Assembly: GCF_002215215.1 (NCBI RefSeq)
Contig: NZ_CP018632.1
Span: forward strand, 2,042,501-2,106,500
From: Granulosicoccus antarcticus IMCC3135
Lineage (GTDB): Bacteria > Pseudomonadota > Gammaproteobacteria > Granulosicoccales > Granulosicoccaceae
Reading direction: 5' to 3'
DNA: 64,000 nucleotides
Position numbers and translations under genes: made by a program. The notes under the pieces were generated by a model. It did not search any database. It was not told where the DNA came from and saw only the letters and a program-made list of their open reading frames with translations. Each line of letters opens with the position of its first letter. The stretch's first letter is position 1. Shown here piece by piece: positions 52,184 to 62,000 of this stretch.

Positions 52184-53104
52184 ATGTCCATGATTCTGAT
52201 CATATCGCTGATATTCGGCGGGTTTGTTGCGTTGATGGTCTGGCAGGTTTATCGTTTCTTCAATGCTGTTCCTGATGAAAATCGACAGTTCCTTGATAGC
52301 CCACCGTTGGGTTTCAGGCTGGCATGGCCATTTATTCAGGCCATGGTTCATTATGTCGGGCATCTGTTCAGCGAGACGGCGTTGCAAATGGCCGCTGCGC
52401 GGCTCAAGCGTGGCGGTGCCGAGTACATCGTCAATGCGAAACAATTTCTGGCCGTACGGCTGGTGTCGGCCATCTTTTTTGCTTTGTTTTCAGCGCTATT
52501 GGGTTCAATGCTCGGTAGTGCAGGTTTGCTGTTTTCATTGGTTTTAGCGATCGGCGGCTTTTACTATCCGGAGCTGTGGTTGCGGGAAAAGACGGCACGT
52601 CGCCAGAACGAGATGCTGCGTTCTCTACCGTTCTACCTGGACGTCATTACTTTGTCCGTTGAGGCTGGTAGCAACCTGACAGGCGGGATGACGCAAGCGG
52701 TTCAGAAGACACCAGATACAGTACTACGTCGAGAGATAAGCCGTGTGCTGCGTGATATTCGCGCCGGGAAAACCCGCGCCGAATCACTCCGAGATCTGGC
52801 AGAGCGTGCCGGTAGTGCACAGGTGAAAATGGTGGTTGCCAGCTTGATACAGGCAGAAAAGACAGGGGCCAGCCTGGGTCCCATTCTGCGTGCGCAATCC
52901 GATCAGCTGCGCACGCAACGTTTTCAGCGTGCCGAGAAACTGGCGATGGAGGCACCGGTAAAGATGCTGGGGCCGCTGGTGATGTTCATTTTTCCGACCA
53001 CTTTCTTCGTCCTGGGTTTCCTGATCATGAGCAAGGCGATTCTCCAGGGGGTGCTGAGCTGGCCTCCTTTGGTATGGGCCTGGCAATGGCCGGCCGGGAT
53101 GTAG
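52184..53104 (+). CDS. tadC: Tad inner-membrane platform protein TadC
   Basis: A 306-residue membrane protein of the same GspF fold as TadB. Core motifs are LRSLPFYLDVITLSVEAGSNLTGGM and KMVVASLIQAEKTGASLGPILRAQSDQLRTQRFQRAEKLA followed by a helix pair. It stands 27 bases after tadB in the standard order. Together TadB and TadC form the inner-membrane platform. Confidence 0.92.
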   Translation: MSMILIISLIFGGFVALMVWQVYRFFNAVPDENRQFLDSPPLGFRLAWPFIQAMVHYVGHLFSETALQMAAARLKRGGAEYIVNAKQFLAVRLVSAIFFALFSALLGSMLGSAGLLFSLVLAIGGFYYPELWLREKTARRQNEMLRSLPFYLDVITLSVEAGSNLTGGMTQAVQKTPDTVLRREISRVLRDIRAGKTRAESLRDLAERAGSAQVKMVVASLIQAEKTGASLGPILRAQSDQLRTQRFQRAEKLAMEAPVKMLGPLVMFIFPTTFFVLGFLIMSKAILQGVLSWPPLVWAWQWPAGM

Positions 53105-53119
53105 GGGGAGGAAACACTA

Positions 53120-53890
53120 ATGCAGCAAAGCAAACACGGTGAACAAGAGCAAATATCCATGATTCAGCATATGGCAGTGAGCATGAAAGAAAACAGGCGC
53201 AAGCCTAGAGTGATTGCCAGGAGAAATGCCCTGGCAACTGTAGCCGTGCTCGCATTGTCTAGCGGCTGTTCGAATGATCAGTTGCCAAGTGATACCACGC
53301 TCTCGATTTCACCGGATTCCAGAACTTTCGAGATCACCGAGCAGCTGGATGATAATGGCAAGTGCATCTATTTCGATGACTACACGCTCGACATACCCTT
53401 GCAGGTAAGTGTGCGAGACGGTAGTGGTAACCCGATTGGCGATGTGGAGCTGAGTGTTTATGCTGACTGGACGGAGAATACCTTCGGCGGTGGACGGTTT
53501 CCATTGGCACTCTATCGTGACATGAACGGTAATGGCATGATCGATGAGGATGTCGAACTTGTCAGCGGGGCCGATGACGATGTTGCCAAGTTCAAGACCA
53601 GTGAATTCGGTGGCTCGGCGACATTGCTTTTGCGTATGAATCTGTCTTGCAGCTATCGCGGCCAGGTGTTCGTGTTTTCAGAATTTGCCAGTGCTTCTAC
53701 TGACATAGAAACGACACCGCTAATTGTCGAAGAGCCCGAAGTTGAAGTTGACGTTGAAATCGAGGATACGGAAGAGACCGAGGAACAAGGCAAGGTATCC
53801 ACGGGGCTTGGTATCGACGGTCTGCCCATACATGGTAGCGAGAGTAATCAGCAGGAGCAAGACCGGTCCGTATTCGGAGGTTCCTGGTGA
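53120..53890 (+). CDS. Hypothetical lipoprotein of the Tad locus
   Basis: A 256-residue lipoprotein. The GGGGGAGG site eight bases upstream of ATG 53120 is strong, which gives an unusually long N-terminus before the lipobox LSSGC (Cys at residue 50). The mature part contains CIYFDDYTLDIPLQVSVRDGSGNPIGDVELSVYA, an immunoglobulin-like strand pattern as in bacterial Big-type domains, and an EF-hand-like DMNGNGMIDED loop. A very acidic tail (about 205-235) follows. Probably anchored in the outer membrane; exact role unknown. Confidence 0.65.
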   Translation: MQQSKHGEQEQISMIQHMAVSMKENRRKPRVIARRNALATVAVLALSSGCSNDQLPSDTTLSISPDSRTFEITEQLDDNGKCIYFDDYTLDIPLQVSVRDGSGNPIGDVELSVYADWTENTFGGGRFPLALYRDMNGNGMIDEDVELVSGADDDVAKFKTSEFGGSATLLLRMNLSCSYRGQVFVFSEFASASTDIETTPLIVEEPEVEVDVEIEDTEETEEQGKVSTGLGIDGLPIHGSESNQQEQDRSVFGGSW

Positions 53891-54327
53891 CACAGATCCG
53901 GTTGCATAGAGCGTGGCTTGATTTCACCTTCCAGCCTGCAGTGCGGTACTCGTTGTCGCTGGATGGCCGATCCATCGGACATTGCTGGAAAGCCGAGTCT
54001 TTTCTGGCTCGTCTACGTGGCATCAAAGCATTCGATCGGCTCGAAAGCGATGAATCCTTGTTGTTCGAGCGTAGTTCCTGCGTACACGGTTACGGAATGC
54101 AGCGAGCGCTTGATCTGGTGTTTGTGGATCGCGAATGGCAGATACTGAAAGTCACATCACTCGGGATCAACAGAGTAGAGAAATGCAAGGGCGCCCATGC
54201 CGTGTTCGAACTCGAACAGGGGAATGCCGTACAACTCGGGCTGAAAGAAGGATGTCGCTTGATACCTGGTGACGCCCAATCGTCGCACGATCTGCAAGAT
54301 GGGTTGGTTCGACAGGAAGGTGGATGA
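53887..54327 (+). CDS. DUF192 family protein
   Basis: A 146-residue protein of the DUF192 fold. It has the landmark VHGYGMQRALDLVFVDREWQI, the usual place of a His/Met pair, and KCKGAHAVFELEQGNAVQLGLKEGC near the end. GTG start overlapping the preceding stop by four bases. DUF192 genes are seen in other Tad loci, but their role there is not known. No signal peptide is seen. Confidence 0.85.
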   Translation: MTQIRLHRAWLDFTFQPAVRYSLSLDGRSIGHCWKAESFLARLRGIKAFDRLESDESLLFERSSCVHGYGMQRALDLVFVDREWQILKVTSLGINRVEKCKGAHAVFELEQGNAVQLGLKEGCRLIPGDAQSSHDLQDGLVRQEGG

Positions 54328-54977
54328 TTATGACTGGCATGAAAATCATGGTTATGATCAGGCTCCGGCGTTTACTTCCGCTTGTCCTTCTGTCTTGCTC
54401 TCTGGTTGGCTGTGCCATTCCCGGTACAGCGCCGGGTAATGGTGGGGCGATGTCCGGCGCAGATGGTAAGTCTGTGCTATCAAGCGAGGCCCTTTTTGCG
54501 CTATCAGCAAAGGCTGATATTGCTTATCGTGGGCAACGCTGGCCAGAAGCTGCGTCTCATTATCAGCAACTGACAGAGGCGGTGCCGAAGGATGCCTGGA
54601 GTTGGTTTCGTCTGGGCAACGTTCGCACACAGCAGGGGCAGTATGAAGCAGCGATTCAGGCTTATAGCGTCTCGATCGGACGTGAAGGCAAGGCCGCCAA
54701 GCCCTGGTTCAATCTGTCGACTGTCTATTTGTTGAATGCGCGAAAAGCACTGCTTCAAGCAGCTCAATTTCTGGCATCCGATGATCCGGCCCATGTCTCG
54801 ATCAGCTCGCGTATTGATGCAATCGATGCAGCCGTTGTGAGTGCAAGCGTGGATGTGTCGACCACTTCATTGGAGCAAAACGAGGCTAGCGGCGTTGTGT
54901 TCGATGCTCCGGTAGAGCAATTTGCTGAGTCTGCCTCTGGCTGGACTCCGGCGGGTACCGGGTTGTCTGAGCGTTGA
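54324..54977 (+). CDS. tadD: TadD-like TPR lipoprotein
   Basis: A 217-residue protein with a lipoprotein signal peptide (PLVLLSCSLVGC, Cys near residue 30). Two or three tetratricopeptide repeats follow: ALSAKADIAYRGQRWPEAASHYQQLTEAVPKDA, WFRLGNVRTQQGQYEAAIQAYSVSI and PWFNLSTVYLLNARKALLQAA. TadD in Aggregatibacter is an outer-membrane pilotin-like TPR protein needed for secretin function; the position here fits. It overlaps the DUF192 gene and is followed directly by the toxin gene. Confidence 0.8.
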   Translation: MIMTGMKIMVMIRLRRLLPLVLLSCSLVGCAIPGTAPGNGGAMSGADGKSVLSSEALFALSAKADIAYRGQRWPEAASHYQQLTEAVPKDAWSWFRLGNVRTQQGQYEAAIQAYSVSIGREGKAAKPWFNLSTVYLLNARKALLQAAQFLASDDPAHVSISSRIDAIDAAVVSASVDVSTTSLEQNEASGVVFDAPVEQFAESASGWTPAGTGLSER

Positions 54978-55009
54978 ATGTCGATTGAATGCAGAAAGGA
55001 TTTCAGATA

Positions 55010-57319
55010 ATGCAAAATGGACTAATCAGAACTGCCCGAGCGTGGCACGGACTGACGTTTTCAAGGCAACGTCGGCACCGTATGAATGGAAGCTCCTCTC
55101 GCTTGCGCCAACGAGGCTCACTGAGCGAGATGGCAATCGCGATTCCAGTGCTGCTGTTGCTGGGACTGTCAACGCTCCAGGGTAGCCTGATCTATCACGG
55201 CAAGTCGACGCTGAATTACGCCACGTTTGAAGCCGCTCGGACCGGTGCAGTACATCATGGCCAGGAAGGGGCGATGCGTCATGAGCTCGGTATCCGTCTG
55301 GCGCCGCTACAAGGCGGGGACGGCAGTACCGAACGGGCAGCCACGGCGATTCTGATGGCTCGTACCCTGGTTGAGAATCGTCTGCAGACACGAATCCGCA
55401 TAGTCAACCCGACTGCTGATGCGTTCAGTGACTGGGGATTTGATGATCCGGATTCGGGTGAGCTCATGATCCCGAACAGTCATCTACGTCACCAACCGAA
55501 TAGCATCGGCAGTACATCGGGGGTAACGCTGCGTGATGCGAATCTGCTTAAGATCGAGGTGACACATGGTTTAGAGCTGAAGGTACCACTGGTCGGCGCG
55601 CTGCTGGCGAAGACTCTGATGCTGTTTGATCCGGAGAACACAGTGTTCTACGCGCAGAACCAGCTTCCGTTGAAATCGGTGGCGACGGTGCGGATGCAGT
55701 CACCGGCCTGGAAGTCGGCGATCACAGAGGCGGCAGATCATGTTGCAGTAGCGGAGAGTGATAGTGCGGCGTTGATAGAGGAAGGTGATACTGACGGGGC
55801 GGGTGAGGGGAATGATCCGACGGGTGAAGAGGAACATGGTGGAGACACCTCCGACGAACAGGCTGACGGATCAGACGACGGTGATGACCTTGAGCCGACC
55901 GACGGCTCGGATCAGAACGATGGCGATAAAGAGGAAGACGCCGAGGATGAGATTGCGTGTGAGACTAGTTGGGATGATGAGCGCTACCAGAGTGCGGATG
56001 AGGGTAATTGGTGGAACCCACTGGATTGGGGGGATGAGATAAAAGCTGCGGCAGCGGTTGTTTGGGATTTCTTTTCAGGGCTGGTAGCAGGGATGGGCGA
56101 ACAGGTCAGTGATCTGCTGGAACTGATCAAGGACCCGAGTGTGATGCTCGATATCGCCAAAGCGTTCATCGATGACCCTAAAGGTGTGATCGAGGGGATG
56201 CTGACTGAACTAGGGGCGGATGTCGACAAATTGATGCAATGCGGTCCAGGGGATATCGGACAGCTGGTCGGTCAGAGCCTCAATCCAGCACTGGCGATTC
56301 GTATCGTGGGTCGTCTGGCAGGGAGCACTCGTCTGGGGCGCTATGCTGATGATCTAGAAGCGCGCGAGGTGTGCGCCAGCTTTCCCGCTGGCACGCCGAT
56401 ATGGACCCCGGAGGGATCGGTTTTCATTGAAGTGCTGAAAACAGGGGATGTTGTTGATGCTCGCGATGAGCAGACACTGTTGAACGCACCCCAGCGCATA
56501 ACAGCCACCCATGGGCGCGTAGCTGAGGGCTATCACCGTATCGAGACCGAACTCGGGGTGATTGAGGCAACATCTGAACATCCTTTCTGGGTGCAGGGCA
56601 AGGGATGGGTTGAAGCGAAGGCGATTGCTTGGGAAGACCCGATTGCCACAGCGTCAGGCGATGTTGTTGCCTACAGCAACACCTACGTCGAGGAAGCGAC
56701 ACCGGTTTTCAACTTTTCGGTTGAGTCAACGCCCAGCTACTTTGCCGGGGAGATGGGGCTGTGGGTACACAACGCGGGACCGTGCCGAATTCCCTGGACG
56801 CAGCCACTGCCGAATTTTCCAAACGTGACACTGCGTGGGATTCGGACGCCGAATTTGTTTACAGGGTCACCGACCAGAACCCAAAGTCTGCTCAGAGACC
56901 GTATGGCACTTCATTACAACCTACAATCCAACAGCAATCTGCCATCGAATGCCCGATGGCAGGCACATCATGTCATTCCTTTTGAATTTCGGAATAACCC
57001 CATGCTTAATCGGCTTGGAATAGATATTAATTCGATTGACAATGGAATCCCGCTACCATGTTCTTCAGGAACATGTAGCGCCATTCACAATGGTTCTCAC
57101 AGTCGCTATAGTGCTGCAGTTCGTCAATTTTTGCAGGATGTCGAAAAAATGAATGTCAGCGATTCTGTCAAAAGAGACGTTCTCATTCGAGGGATAGAAG
57201 AATCAAGGGAAGGTTTGGCGAAAAACAACCCTCCATTGCGGAACTCTGATGGTGCGACTGTGCAGCAGTGGAATGACGTATTCAACGATGTACTGGAAGA
57301 GTATGCAGAGGAGACATGA
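55010..57319 (+). CDS. TadE-like anchor fused to Hint and AHH nuclease domains: Tad-linked polymorphic toxin
   Basis: A very unusual protein. Numbered from an upstream ATG at 54989 (776 residues; I prefer ATG 55010 after AAAGGA), residues 40-90 match TadE: QRGSLSEMAIAIPVLLLLGL then LNYATFEAARTGAV. Residues 95-245 are TadE-like periplasmic. Residues 262-330 are a highly acidic linker. Residues 462-595 are a Hint (intein-type) autoprocessing domain: C462 in VCASFPAGTPIWT, T528-x-x-H531 in ATSEHPFWV, and H594-N595 in LWVHN. Residues 655-710 carry an AHH nuclease motif: RWQAHHVIPFEF (H660, H661), LGIDIN, NGIPLP, and H700/H704 in IHNGSHSRYS. The stop overlaps a putative immunity gene. The predicted working is anchoring with the pilus machine, self-cleavage at C462, and release of a DNA/RNA-cutting tip. 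Confidence 0.85.
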   Translation: MQNGLIRTARAWHGLTFSRQRRHRMNGSSSRLRQRGSLSEMAIAIPVLLLLGLSTLQGSLIYHGKSTLNYATFEAARTGAVHHGQEGAMRHELGIRLAPLQGGDGSTERAATAILMARTLVENRLQTRIRIVNPTADAFSDWGFDDPDSGELMIPNSHLRHQPNSIGSTSGVTLRDANLLKIEVTHGLELKVPLVGALLAKTLMLFDPENTVFYAQNQLPLKSVATVRMQSPAWKSAITEAADHVAVAESDSAALIEEGDTDGAGEGNDPTGEEEHGGDTSDEQADGSDDGDDLEPTDGSDQNDGDKEEDAEDEIACETSWDDERYQSADEGNWWNPLDWGDEIKAAAAVVWDFFSGLVAGMGEQVSDLLELIKDPSVMLDIAKAFIDDPKGVIEGMLTELGADVDKLMQCGPGDIGQLVGQSLNPALAIRIVGRLAGSTRLGRYADDLEAREVCASFPAGTPIWTPEGSVFIEVLKTGDVVDARDEQTLLNAPQRITATHGRVAEGYHRIETELGVIEATSEHPFWVQGKGWVEAKAIAWEDPIATASGDVVAYSNTYVEEATPVFNFSVESTPSYFAGEMGLWVHNAGPCRIPWTQPLPNFPNVTLRGIRTPNLFTGSPTRTQSLLRDRMALHYNLQSNSNLPSNARWQAHHVIPFEFRNNPMLNRLGIDINSIDNGIPLPCSSGTCSAIHNGSHSRYSAAVRQFLQDVEKMNVSDSVKRDVLIRGIEESREGLAKNNPPLRNSDGATVQQWNDVFNDVLEEYAEET

Positions 57320-57999
57320 GCATGTGGCCCGATAATTATATGAATTTGTTCAAGACCAATGAATTTGTCACGAAAGAGGATCTCCGTCGGTTCGAATATC
57401 TACTGAGCGATGACGTGATGTTGATGGGCTTGGTGGGAAAAAGGCCCGTTTCGGTACTCGAGGGGCTGAACTTCCCTATTGTTGAAGAACCTTTGGCAGC
57501 GCAGGAGATGATGGTAGTAGTCCTGGGTGATAATGAGGAGGGTGAGTACCATGAGACATTTGATAATTTTCCTTACGTAGTGAGCGCTAGCGTTGACTCC
57601 TTTGCTCCAGGTATGGAAATTTACGAAGCTTCCATGAAGATGTCTTTAGACAGTATGGATAAAAAAGGAGAAGTGTTTTTCGACTACTTCAAGCGAAAGG
57701 TAGAGGAAATATCACTGTTCGATTATTTTATGGAGCACGCGCGCGTGAATGTTGACGAAGATCAAATGCGATTTTTTGTCAACAGCGTCATTCCCAATGA
57801 AATGGATGCCTATCTATTGAAGATATCTGATGCTATGTACATGGGAGGCCTTGATCGCTGGCCGGTAGCTAAACGGGTTTATCAAGCACTGACAACCGGT
57901 GGCATGCCGACTGGTTGGATTGGAACCCCGTTCGATGATGGCGGCGACCCGTTCGAGTGCATGCAGTTGTTTTTCATTAGTGATGAAGCTGATGCGTGA
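57316..57999 (+). CDS. Putative immunity protein for the AHH toxin
   Basis: A 227-residue acidic cytosolic protein without signal peptide or membrane helices. It overlaps the toxin stop by four bases, the normal arrangement of toxin and immunity genes. It is rich in Asp, Glu, Met and aromatic residues (WPDNYMNLFK, FFDYFKRKVEEISLFDYFMEHA, GTPFDDGGDPFECM), suited to bind a basic nuclease. I cannot name an immunity family, although the overall pattern resembles DUF1629-like Imm proteins. Lower GC and different codon use from the upstream Tad genes support exchange as a cassette with the toxin tip. Confidence 0.65.
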   Translation: MSMWPDNYMNLFKTNEFVTKEDLRRFEYLLSDDVMLMGLVGKRPVSVLEGLNFPIVEEPLAAQEMMVVVLGDNEEGEYHETFDNFPYVVSASVDSFAPGMEIYEASMKMSLDSMDKKGEVFFDYFKRKVEEISLFDYFMEHARVNVDEDQMRFFVNSVIPNEMDAYLLKISDAMYMGGLDRWPVAKRVYQALTTGGMPTGWIGTPFDDGGDPFECMQLFFISDEADA

Positions 58000-58122
58000 T
58001 GATAAGTCTGAATCGCGGAAGAAACATGCAATGATTTTTGAAATGAGTCTCGCGAGCGGGCGATCATGGACGCTTGTCACGACGAAACGCTTCAATAGCC
58101 CACGTGTCATAAAGGTGTACGA

Positions 58123-58698
58123 ATGATGGGGTTGCGGGTCGCGTCGGATGTATCGTGGAGCAGGGTTATAGTTCTTGGGCTCCTGCTTCCGCTGACAGCA
58201 TTCGCAGACACCCGCGAGTTGCGACCCTTCCAGGAAACAAGGCTGGAAGAAGCGGGCCTTACGGTGCTGGTGCCATCAAGGCCACAGTGGGTACTGTCGC
58301 TGACGCCGATGAAGCGCAATCAGCGTATCGAACTCAGTACACCACCCAACTACTACCCTGCTACGAGTATCCAGATCGTACGCGATGCCGAGCTGAGTGT
58401 ACTTGTCGACGATTTGGACAGTGTGGCTGCATCGGCCATGCAGAGCATTCGTTCAGGGCTGGGTATGGCCGATCCGCTGACACCCGGTGCCCTTCAGGAC
58501 GTGCGTGTCGGAAACCTCACCGGATTCGAAGACAATTTCAGCATTCGTCAAGGGGATGCCGAGTATGACCTCCGAAACATCGTGGGAGCCTTGCCCTCTG
58601 GGCATCTGGTGAGCATTCTGGTGAGTACTCCTGCTGGTCAGATTGCTCACATTGAACACATTGTGGAGAAGATACTGGTTAATCTCCGTGAATTGTGA
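58123..58698 (+). CDS. Secreted hypothetical protein
   Basis: A 191-residue protein with a signal peptide (SRVIVLGLLLPLTAFAD). The mature part has a RPFQETRLEEAGLTVLVPSRPQ start, a strand-rich core and a helical end (IAHIEHIVEKILVNLREL), reminiscent of DcrB/PsbP-like lipid- or stress-related domains, but not close enough to name. GGTGTACGA precedes two consecutive ATGs. It lies after the immunity gene, on the same strand, and could be part of the operon. Confidence 0.6.
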   Translation: MMGLRVASDVSWSRVIVLGLLLPLTAFADTRELRPFQETRLEEAGLTVLVPSRPQWVLSLTPMKRNQRIELSTPPNYYPATSIQIVRDAELSVLVDDLDSVAASAMQSIRSGLGMADPLTPGALQDVRVGNLTGFEDNFSIRQGDAEYDLRNIVGALPSGHLVSILVSTPAGQIAHIEHIVEKILVNLREL

Positions 58699-58757
58699 AG
58701 GGTGGAGCGTCAATTGACAGTATTTAACAGCAATAGCATTACAGGAAAAACAGCCTA

Positions 58758-58961
58758 ATGAGCGTCTACGAAATCGGCAACCTAGCTGGACGTCTACTAG
58801 TCAGTTACATGATTGTATTATTCGTGTTGTTACTGTTCTCGCGTTTGCAAGGACGGCAAGCTCTCATGCGAAGCGTACGCTGGTATGGATGGTTGATCAC
58901 AGCGGTGGTGTTTTTGCTTGGCCTGTCCCAGCCGATGATGCGCGGTGGTGGATTGGGCTAG
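58758..58961 (+). CDS. Small two-helix membrane protein
   Basis: A 67-residue protein with two hydrophobic helices (VSYMIVLFVLLLFSRL and WYGWLITAVVFLLGLSQ) joined by a short basic loop. Function unknown. It lies 60 bases after the secreted protein and ends the rightward run. The preceding ACAGGAAAAACAGCCTA gives an acceptable ribosome site. Confidence 0.55.
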   Translation: MSVYEIGNLAGRLLVSYMIVLFVLLLFSRLQGRQALMRSVRWYGWLITAVVFLLGLSQPMMRGGGLG

Positions 58962-59087
58962 TGGATTAGTTCTATGCAGCTTCGTTGGAAGAAGGAGAAG
59001 TTGGTGGGCCGCCTGATTTGTAGAAAATCTTTTTTTACAGGCGATTTAGCATGCTTGTACCATATGGGTTCAGGAATATGGATCGAT

Positions 59088-62000
59088 TCAGGCAGGCACC
59101 AGTGTCTTGTACAGAAATTCACTAAAGCCTTCGGCGTTATCCTCAAGCCATGTGTCGTGTGTTCCGCCCAATTCATAGAAGCTTACCCGGCCTGTCAGGT
59201 GATTTTTCCAACCCATGGTTCGTTCACTGAAATCGTTCTCTTCTTCCATCTGCGTCAATACAACCATATCCATGCTGCCATTGAATTTCCCGTTGATTTT
59301 GTAGCTGTACATGGCCGTAAAAAGTGAGTATTCAACAAACTCGTGTCTGAGCAGCTCTTTGAAGCCCTTGAGTCCGAGGTTTTTTATTGAGCCATCCTGT
59401 AGCACAGTCTTGAATCGCCACTTACACCACCTCAGCGCTCTGAGTGGAGGTTCACCAAAGTCCGTCGTCAGATCCGGGCCAGGCGCTGCAGTATGCCAGT
59501 TCATCAGTTTCTCAACCTCTTGTCCCTGACGTTGAAGTTGTAATGCGATCTCAAAGGCTATTAACGCACCTTCACAGCCACCCCCAATCAGATACGGCCC
59601 CTGTGGCTGAACCTTTTTTATTTCGAGCAGCAATTCCGTCGACAGTTCTTCAATACTTTTTAACAAACGCTTGCCTGCTAATCTGCGTTCAATCTGCAAA
59701 GCGTAGGAATCCACTTGATACACCGGATGCTGGCCTTCCAGTCTGGCGCAGGCGAGGCTGAATAGTGGGTTACTGCCCACCATGAAGACCGGCTGTTTAT
59801 CAACCGGTGATGTAATCAGGCGGCAATATTGTTGTACGGCTTGGTCGACCTCTTCACCATCGAGCCGACGCGCGAGTGATGCGATCGTTGTTCCTTGAAA
59901 AATATCCAGCAAAGGTATGCTCAAATTGAGTCTGTCTTGTAGTTTGGCAACCAGGTTTGCAGCTTGAATTGACTGTCCGCCGAGTTCAAAGAAGCTATTG
60001 TGAACGCCCACTTGTTCCAGTCGCAGTGCTTCTTTCCAGATCAGGGCTATCTGCTCTTCAGAGTCGTTGCCTGGAGCGACCAGATTTTCGCTTGTCAGTA
60101 GAATACTCTGGTCTGGCACGGGCAGTTGCTTCCGGTCAACTTTGCCGTTGGGGGTTTGCGGCAAATTATCCAGAATCACCCATGCTTCGGGCACCATATA
60201 TTCAGGCAAGGTTCTCTTGAGCGTTGCCCGCAACTCTCCTGTTGAAAAGCTATTGGTCTGAAGTTCCGGGACCAGATAGGCGACCAGCTTGGCCTCGCCA
60301 GGTGTGTCCTCTCGCACAATCACAGTGGCATCACGTATCTCAAGGCTTTCGACCAGTCTTGCGCGAATCTCCCCCAGCTCAATTCGGAATCCGCGCAGCT
60401 TAACTTGCTCATCCAACCGTCCTTGCACCTCCAGGTATCCATTGGCAAGCCACCGAGCGGCGTCTCCAGTTCTGTACATACGGGTACCCGTTGCCTGAAA
60501 GGGATCAGCCACAAATCGTTCGGCGGTCAGTTCATCCCGGTTCAGATACCCTTCGGCGACGCCATCACCGCCGATATACAGCTCACCTGGTACGCTTACA
60601 GGCACGACATTCATGGATTCGTCCAAGACGTAAAGTGTGGTGTTCGCAATAGGCCGTCCAACGGTGATAGATCCATTTCCCGGCTCTATTTTTTCTGTTG
60701 TTGAATAGACAGTTGTCTCGGTTGGGCCATACATGTTCCACAGCTCTTTGCAGGAAGCGGTGAGGCGATCTGCCAGATCACGGGTGAGTGCTTCCCCGCC
60801 GCACAAGGCCTTCATGGTCGAGGAACCAGACCATTCATTATCCAGTAGCATTTTCCAGGTAGCGGGTGTGGCCGAGATGTAGTTGGCATCAACGGACTTG
60901 ATTCGAGCCGAAAGCAGCTCCGGGGACATTGCCTGCTCGCGGCTTGCCAGTATCACTTGCGCCCCGACCAGTAGCGGTGCAAATAACTCGATAATGGATA
61001 TATCAAACGAAAGCGTCGTGACGGCCAGCATCCGATCGTTTTTCGTCACACCCGGTGCGTCCAGTATCGATACGAGAAAATTGGTCAACCCCTGGTGGGC
61101 GATCATGACTCCCTTGGGGACGCCGGTAGAGCCAGAGGTGTAGATAGCGTAGGCTTCGCTCTGCGCGGATGACAGCTGGATTGGTTCATTGGACTGATCC
61201 TGCAGAACCTCCAATGAGTCATCCAGCACAAGTGTTTGCGCCTGTGAACATGGAGCGCCATCCACAAGAGAAGGTTGCGTCAGTACATATTTTGCCGACG
61301 AATCCTGAACCATGAAGTTGAGCCGATCTTTCGGGAACATCGGATCCAGAGGTACATAGGAGGCTCCGCTTTTCATCACGCCAAATAAAGCGATCATCAG
61401 CGTGGTGTCTCGTTCCAGATAAAGACCGATCCGGTCCGCTTTCTGTACGTTCTTTTCATTCAGGTAATGCGCAAGCTGATTGGATGCCTCATCCAGTTGC
61501 TGGTAGGTCAGCGAATGCTCATTCGGCCCTCGAACAGCAATCGAATCTGGGCATAGGCGTGCCTGCGTTGCGAACAGATCCACTATTGTCGAGTTCGAGG
61601 GGTACGGGCGTGTCGTATCATTCAATTCATGGAGCAGGTAATCACGCTCGGCTGTTCCCAGCATTTTCAATTGCGAAACAAGGGTGTCGGGAGCCGACGC
61701 CACGGCCTCAAGCAAGTGTTCGTAATGGCTTGTCAGGCGAGTGATTGTCTCCTTGTTGAATAGCGCCGTCAGATAACGAATGTTCAGTATTGCCTCATCA
61801 TCTTGTCGTATTACCGACAGGAGCAGCTCCAAGGTGTCGTCACTATGGTTATATGCCGGCGTGTTCCCATAGCTCAGTGCTATTTCACAGGGTGATGTCG
61901 ATGTGGCGGCCCCTTGAGGAGCAAGCTTTTGCGCAACAGTTTCGAAATTTTCCAACGACAGGATTTCTCCTTTGGAGAATGCCTGTGACAACTGTTCTAT

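Noticed and set aside
58031-58126. 31-codon frame between the immunity gene and the next secreted protein
   Set aside because: Too short, with no ribosome site and no similarity; it may be the trace of an older immunity cassette but nothing supports this.
59010-59043. Possible terminator between the convergent 58758 gene and the NRPS gene
   Set aside because: CGCCTG and CAGGCG could pair, but the 22-base loop holds the T-run, so it does not look like an intrinsic terminator.
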